DNA from: Gaeumannomyces sp. JS-464
Taxonomy: Eukaryota; Ascomycota; Sordariomycetes; Magnaporthales; Magnaporthaceae
Direction of reading: 5' to 3'
Assembly: GCA_002197995.1 (NCBI GenBank)
Contig: NGZR01000033.1
Span: 1 to 11,588 of the forward strand
DNA length: 11,588 nt
Position numbers and translations under genes: made by a program. Shown piece after piece: positions 7,576 to 11,588 of the stretch (its first letter is position 1; the number at the start of each line of letters is the position of its first letter). The notes under the pieces were generated by a model, which did no database searches, was not told the DNA's origin, and saw nothing but the letters and a program-made list of their open reading frames with translations.

Positions 7576-8628
7576 ACTGACGACGACGTTTTTTACACAC
7601 TGACTTACGCACGGACACTACACTTGACTGGTGACCGGTACACTTTGACCACTACACACACACACTTACTTCTACACACTTACGTACTTACACACACGCT
7701 ACTTACGACACTTACACACTTACCACTACACTACGACGACTTTACACGACACTTTTACACCTCACTACTACACGACTACCTTTACCACTACTACGGTCGA
7801 CACTACACGCTGACTACACACACACTACACACCCACCACTTCACACTGTGACACTACGTTACGTACCACACACACGCACGACACACTGACTTTACTTACA
7901 CTTACACTACACACTTACACACTGGACTTACACTACACGACCTTACACACGTACGACTGGACTTACCACACACACGTCTTGTACACTTACTCTACGGACT
8001 ACGACGTACTACACACGACACGCTACTTACTACTACTTGACACGCTTTTGACCTCTTACTTCTCACGGTTGTACGTGACTACCCGACTGGACACGTACTA
8101 CACTACTACTACACTTACTGTACGGTACACTACGACACTTGACACTGTACACTTTACGACGTTTACACACGACTACACTGACACTACTACCACACGACAC
8201 ACACCTTACACTTTACGACTACACTGTGACTACCCTTTTTACTACACACCCACTCTGTACGCGTTTACGACACACACTCTCACTGACTTCTACTACACCG
8301 TTCACACTACCCACACACCACGTACGGTGGTACTGGTACTTTTTGTACTGACTTACTTCACTGACACACACCACACGGTTACTACTTCACGACTTTACAC
8401 ACTTTTACTACGACGTGTCACACACACACTTACACGGACTTTACTACTTACACTACACGGACTTACTACACACACTGACTCCTACACGGACACGCACACA
8501 CCACTTTACACACACACACTACCTCACGACTTTCACTTACTACGACTTGACACTACCACACTACTACACACACTCCACACTACTGGTACTACACACTACC
8601 ACACTTTGTGCACACACACACACTTACG
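7576..8628 (+). CDS. LAGLIDADG homing endonuclease of the YYVVA/HFHYV intron
   Basis: This has the clearest start in the window. Decoded ATG at 7576-7579 begins MREFFKWLAGIIDGDGNFDI, which includes the first LAGLIDADG motif, then KLVLKAIRIKLHNRD, ILTHIQDTLHIGR, ADKNKPHSMWIVSTKAEMIL and INKLNGLIRLKVDGLQKSC. The second motif, LISGCSDTDGSIIYNYVGNR, lies at about 8047-8130, then ECNLEFKDNEYTRKLNLDNV, PFYKPSVAFRKSHDSITF and VFCMIIHENKVIFRFKFYRV. A tail with KYSDFIIDWIQYK runs to TAG at 8625-8628. The wording matches fungal cox1 endonucleases with DGDGNFDI and RIKLHNRD. TGA is Trp. Shifts near 7645, 7770, 7805, 7995, 8045, 8310 and 8450 break the frame; several are repaired by one C between A residues. 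The expected role is cleavage of intron-less cox1 near the VVA/HFHY site. Confidence 0.88.
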
Positions 8629-8698
8629 ACTACACTGACTACTACGTCCACACACTTTACACTACTACACACACACTACTACTACTTTACACACTACG

Positions 8699-8876
8699 CA
8701 CTTTCCACCTACTGTACTTACACGTACTGGGTGCTGTGTTTGCACACTGTTTACGTGGACTGACTACCTTCTGACACTACCCTACACACACTGTTACGGT
8801 TTACACACTTACTACACTACTCTTACTGTGTCTACACACGTACCACACTTCTGACACTACTTACTTACTACGGGGT
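8699..8876 (+). CDS. cox1: cox1 exon ([17 protein letters not shown] to FWILLxGV)
   Basis: Decoded, the exon reads [31 protein letters not shown], then YVSKVQFWILL and GV split before N. Both TGA codons in WYFWIPK are Trp. HFHY carries the adjacent histidines that bind copper B and the hemes. The exon is in frame for about 45 codons, with one shift near 8822 and another near 8868 before GGGGT. It ends in T (8876), and the next exon starts with T of the Val codon plus AAT CTT, giving GVNLTFFP. It is the longest error-free coding stretch and the best evidence that decoding is right. Confidence 0.92.
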
Positions 8877-9015
8877 TACACACACACTACACGGGACACG
8901 TACTTTCTGGACACTACACGTACACGACGACTGGTACTACGTACACACTCTTACTGTACGACGGTTCGCCACTCCACACTCCTGGACGACGTTTGTTACT
9001 TTTTTTTTGTACACT

Positions 9016-10070
9016 ACTTACACGGACACGACACACACACACACACGACTACTACTACACACGACGTTACACGACACACTACACACTCGGGTGTTTACCA
9101 CTGCTTACTACACCACACTACACACACCTACACGGACTTTTTACTACTACGGTACGTACGTCTTACACCTTACACCTACACACACACACACTGGTTACGT
9201 TACTTACTTACTTACTACTACACTTCACGACTACACACCTTACGCACACACACTACGTACACACACTACACGACGCACTGACACACACACTACCGGTTTA
9301 CGACACACACTTTTTCTTTGGGACACTTCTACGACACTTTTGTACACACACACGACTTCTGACACACTTGTGTCTTGACTTTACGTACGCTTCGCTACAC
9401 ACACACGCACTTACGACTACACACTACTACACGCCTACACCTACTGACACTGTTTACACACGGTTGCACGGTACACTTCCTGCGTACGCACGGACTTTAC
9501 ACACCACCACACACTTGACTACCTACTTTTACACTGCGCACACGCTACCACACACACCACACTGTTCACACTGGACACACACTCACTCCTACACGTTTGG
9601 TACCTGTACACCTTCTTCCCCTCGGTCCACGACCCCACGACGGTTTGGACCCTGGGTCTACGCTTTACGCGTTTCACCACGCGCACGCACTGGACTGACA
9701 CACACACACACACACACGCTACTTACGTGACACGGACACTACCACACACTTTTTACTTTACACCTACTACTACCTCCACGCCACACACGGACTTACACAC
9801 GGTACACACTTACTCTGCACCACACTACCGGTACTACGGACGGACACACGTCTGTTTTCTGTTACTACGTACACACACACGGTACACACGACACTTACAC
9901 TTTTTCCTTCTACTTACACTGCGACCTACACACCACACCTTTACACACGTACACGACTGACACCTTTACACACACACACACACACACTTTACGACTACCT
10001 GCACACACACTGACACTACACCTCTTCACACGGACGACACGACTGGGACTTTACCTACTCCTACCTACCT
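9016..10070 (+). CDS. GIY-YIG homing endonuclease with C-terminal DNA-binding repeats, damaged
   Basis: Decoded, the N-terminal domain has ELRNKSGVYMLITIKTKDFY then IGSSLNLTK, the GIY-YIG signature (GVY, then YIG) at about 9068-9175. The catalytic domain goes on with KYGLENFSLGILEFCKK (about 9288-9355). Then comes KPNYECLKVAGNS and AGFKHK, which match the region KPxYNxLKxAGSSxGFKH that follows the catalytic domain in fungal mitochondrial GIY-YIG proteins. Later pieces ENHPKFG and FPSINATKQLKVS resemble NUMOD-type DNA-binding modules. The start is uncertain (open from about 9016, KEEKKRYIQELRNKSG); the end near 10070 is a guess. Reading between FCKK and KPNYE needs several shifts and includes a TAGTAGCTTCGCTA word like the GC-rich elements elsewhere, so an insertion may have damaged the gene. 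Role: site-specific DNA cleavage for intron homing. Confidence 0.78.
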
Positions 10071-10245
10071 ACCCACACGGGTACCGGACTACGCGACACG
10101 CACCTACACACCCTACACACCACGACACTACGTACTGACTTACGCCTCTCACCACACTTCTTCTACTGACTGCTGGACACACACTCTCACTACACGGCTT
10201 ACACGTACCTTGTTTACACTTACGTACACACACACTCTTACACGT

Positions 10246-10415
10246 ACTACTCTGACCACACTCACGCACGGACACACCCACACACACTACACCACACGCC
10301 ACCGTTGACTGACGTACGGACACCTACGACGACCTACACACCGACACGGACACACTTGTTTACACTCGTACTGACTACTGACTTCACACCACACTTACAC
10401 TACTACTACGTCCGC
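10246..10415 (+). ncRNA. Group I core (Q, R and S elements)
   Basis: Decoded TCTGACAATCAGCAGGAAAC is Q, ACTAGAGACTAAACG is R, and ATATAGTCCGC is S; GACTA and TAGTC pair as P7. The exon NLTFFP begins 12 window bases after the S element. Confidence 0.83.
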
Positions 10416-10426
10416 ACCACACTGTG

Positions 10427-10449
10427 TACACTCTTACCACTTCTTCCCT
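10427..10449 (+). CDS. cox1: cox1 micro-exon (VNLTFFP, Val codon split)
   Basis: Decoded T AAT CTT ACA TTC TTC CCT completes GTT (Val) from the previous exon and encodes NLTFFP, part of the conserved cox1 segment GVNLTFFPQHFLG. The next residues (QHFLG) are absent because another intron begins after U of CCT at 10449. Only 19 decoded bases lie between two group I introns, both with GIY-YIG genes. Confidence 0.88.
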
Positions 10450-10789
10450 TACACACGTTGGGGGCCTACCACACTACACACACTTGTGTACGTGTACACA
10501 CACGGACCACACTGTGTTCCTGACACACACACCTTGGGACACTTGCTGGACACGACTGTTACTGGTACTCCTACACGACCACTTTACTACTCCACACTCA
10601 CGCACGGTACACTCTTTTACTTACACTACTACACACGCACACCTTCACACCGACTCACACGTGCCACACGTACCCCTACTACTTTACACACTTACACTTT
10701 ACTTTACACACACTACACTGGTACACTGACTGACTCTACACACTGACTTACGTGACCTACACTACGCACTGACTACTTTTACTCTACAC

Positions 10790-11588
10790 ACTTACGACTT
10801 ACCCACACACACTTTACTTTCACTCTACACTACACACCGTACACTTTGACGTCCACGACACTACTGACACACACACACTGGCTTACTTTACACACCGTTC
10901 GTACCTCTACCTACGCACCGGTACACACTACACTACACTTCTCTGACACACACGACTACACTACTTGACTACTTACACGTTTGACTTCTTCACTGACACG
11001 GACTGTACACCACACACTTACACGTTCACACGTACTTGTCGGTGTTTCTGGTGTTTACTACACACTTACACCACACACACACACACTGACTTACTGACGT
11101 CGTTTCTACTACTACGGTACGTTCTACACCACACTCTACGCTACGACACGACACTGGACGGACACACTGACACTACACACCTACACCTACACACGGTTTA
11201 CACGTACACTCCTGCGTTCTGCTTCACGACACTTACACACTACTACTCTCGGGCTCCCGCCCGACGACTTGACACGTTTACGACGTGTACTACTGTTTAC
11301 TTGACCTACCCCTCACACACCTGTCCTGTACGCTTACTGACCACCACTGACTGCACTACACTGACACACTTTACACACCCACACCTACTTCACCACGTAC
11401 CTTGTACACACGTTGACTACTACGAGACTGCACACCCTCACGTGGGTACACTGACACTTTGCGACTGCACTGCTACTTTGACACCTACTGCGCACACTTT
11501 GACTTGTGCTACACACTTTTCTGTACACACTACCTCACGGGTTACTACACACGACTTACCTTGTACTTCCTGTGACACGACCTTTACA
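10790..11588 (+). CDS. GIY-YIG homing endonuclease, partial at the window end
   Basis: Decoded, the frame gives IRLPKFISSNKRNLSPEYEK, MAYLNVRTLLARK, then pieces LHEGCNKLSSSIVG and SGVYIINKKMIMSRFYIGSS, followed by NNLARRMEEMNKLTKGLSNP. GVY at about 11050-11059 and YIG at about 11107-11117 form the GIY-YIG signature, with the usual spacing and the following SSNNLARRM helix. Downstream, CPVAYDTWCIMKFKPTIHS (about 11316-11395) matches the catalytic domain's end (lower, often LxPxYN). A GC hairpin at 11248-11266 interrupts the domain but leaves the frame open. The long N-terminal part before GVY is unusual and resembles nothing I can name. The start is not certain; the 3' end lies beyond the window. 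Confidence 0.75.
11248..11266 (+). repeat. GC-rich hairpin inside the GIY-YIG gene
   Basis: Decoded CTCGGGC, loop TCCC, then GCCCGAG: a perfect 7-base stem with a 4-base loop in otherwise AT-rich coding sequence. It has the look of a mobile GC cluster inserted into a gene. At 18 decoded bases it adds six codons and keeps the reading frame. Confidence 0.72.

Larger units (their letters stand above)
7249..8698 (+). mobile_element. Group I intron in cox1 between YYVVA and HFHYV, with LAGLIDADG gene
   Basis: It starts after U of GCT and ends in G (8698), restoring A-HFHYV. Decoded TATATGCTGGGAAC (about 7311-7328) resembles the 5' part of the intron after GLDVD. ACACAATCAGCAGAAAAC (about 7485-7512) is Q, TCTCAGAGACTATATG (about 7527-7549) is R, and ATGATATAGTCCAAA (about 8636-8655) is S. 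The gene lies between R and S, that is within P8/P7, unlike the intron before it where the gene precedes the core. Confidence 0.82.
8877..10426 (+). mobile_element. Group I intron in cox1 between GV and NLTFFP, with GIY-YIG gene
   Basis: It follows U of GGGGT and ends in G (10426), restoring GVNLTFFP. The GIY-YIG gene lies in the 5' two thirds. The core follows it: decoded TCTGACAATCAGCAGGAAAC (Q, about 10251-10277), TACTAGAGACTAAACG (R, about 10325-10343) and TATATAGTCCGC (S, about 10401-10415). The stretch 10071-10426 has no gene apart from this core. A run of nine T at 9000-9008 lies in the 5' part. Confidence 0.82.
1..11588 (+). other. Systematic C after every A (A written as AC) across the whole window
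   Basis: Seen directly: on the + strand A is followed by C throughout, so AA, AG and AT do not occur except at A6341 (followed by T) and A11425 (followed by G). C, G and T are unrestricted: runs of T, G and C occur and all their dinucleotides are found. Natural AC appears as ACC before T or G, so removing one C after each A usually restores the text. The test of this reading is that the result contains long homologous protein segments, group I and group II intron motifs and cox1 exons in correct order. The reading explains why TAA, TAG and ATG are absent from the + strand, and why only TGA ends raw frames. The cause is unknown; a text-level or base-calling artefact or deliberate encoding is more likely than biology. 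Confidence 0.95.
10450..11588 (+). mobile_element. Start of a group I intron in cox1 after NLTFFP, with GIY-YIG gene; runs off the window
   Basis: It begins after U of CCT. Decoded TAAAGTTGGGGGCCTAC opens it. TCCAATCAGCAGGTAATC (about 10591-10615) is the Q element, so the ribozyme core starts here. The GIY-YIG reading frame follows from about 10790 and is still open or degraded at the window end; the R and S elements and the next exon (expected QHFLGLxGMPRR) lie beyond. The 340 bases 10450-10789 hold only the 5' ribozyme part. Confidence 0.75.

Noticed and set aside
506..10323. Raw minus-strand open frames rich in Val, Cys, Ser and Arg
   Set aside because: They are the complement of the same AC artefact (every T preceded by G), and no decoded minus-strand gene overlaps them.
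1..11588. A giant AC/GT microsatellite or satellite DNA
   Set aside because: There is no repeat unit; only A is constrained while C, G and T order is complex, and decoding gives specific genes.
1..11588. A product of a template-independent or protein-templated AC/GT-synthesising reverse transcriptase, or DNA data storage
   Set aside because: Such products would be simple alternating repeats or lack homologous genes. Long T and G runs also argue against common storage codes. The decoded text is plain mitochondrial sequence.

Overview
Main result. This window is not readable as written. Reading base by base, every A on the + strand is followed by C, with two exceptions (A at 6341 and A at 11425), so the dinucleotides AA, AG and AT are otherwise missing. 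No known base composition or repeat does this. If the C directly after each A is deleted ('decoding', used throughout; all positions are window positions), ordinary AT-rich DNA appears, with recognisable genes and intron cores. I estimate about 8.5-9 kb of decoded sequence. The raw text cannot contain TAA or TAG on the + strand and has only one ATG, so the many long open frames rich in His, Thr, Tyr and Leu are artefacts and are not annotated as genes.

What the decoded sequence is. It is the intron-packed middle and 3' part of a mitochondrial cox1 gene (cytochrome c oxidase subunit 1), all on the + strand, from a fungus. The exon peptides ([58 protein letters not shown]) read in the usual cox1 order. 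TGA codes for Trp in both exons and intron genes (genetic code 4). The wording of the exons, such as ATCYGGSL and GGLSGVVLANASLD, resembles filamentous ascomycetes (Pezizomycotina); that placement is inference from memory.

Layout. 1-2147: intron sequence, with the 3' end of one group I core (about 257-283), a double-motif LAGLIDADG gene, a second group I-like core and GC-rich hairpins. 2148-2184: exon [10 protein letters not shown]. 2185-3563: group I intron with LAGLIDADG gene. 3564-3599: exon TRAYFTAA. 3600-5392: group II intron (5' GTGCG, domain V at 5264-5306) that carries a LAGLIDADG gene rather than a reverse transcriptase. 5393-5614: exon. 5615-7227: group I intron with LAGLIDADG gene. 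7228-7248: seven-codon exon. 7249-8698: group I intron with LAGLIDADG gene. 8699-8876: exon. 8877-10426: group I intron with GIY-YIG gene. 10427-10449: exon NLTFFP. 10450-11588: start of another group I intron with a GIY-YIG gene that runs off the window.

How the parts work together. The exons together encode part of a respiratory-chain subunit of the inner mitochondrial membrane. The introns are self-splicing RNAs, and their homing endonucleases cut intron-less cox1 alleles and spread the introns; some also act as maturases. The decoded genes are interrupted by single-base shifts, often where a C between two A residues seems to be missing, so decoding recovers identity and order but not a perfect sequence. 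Whether the inserted C residues came from a file or software fault, from base calling, or from deliberate encoding cannot be told from the window.
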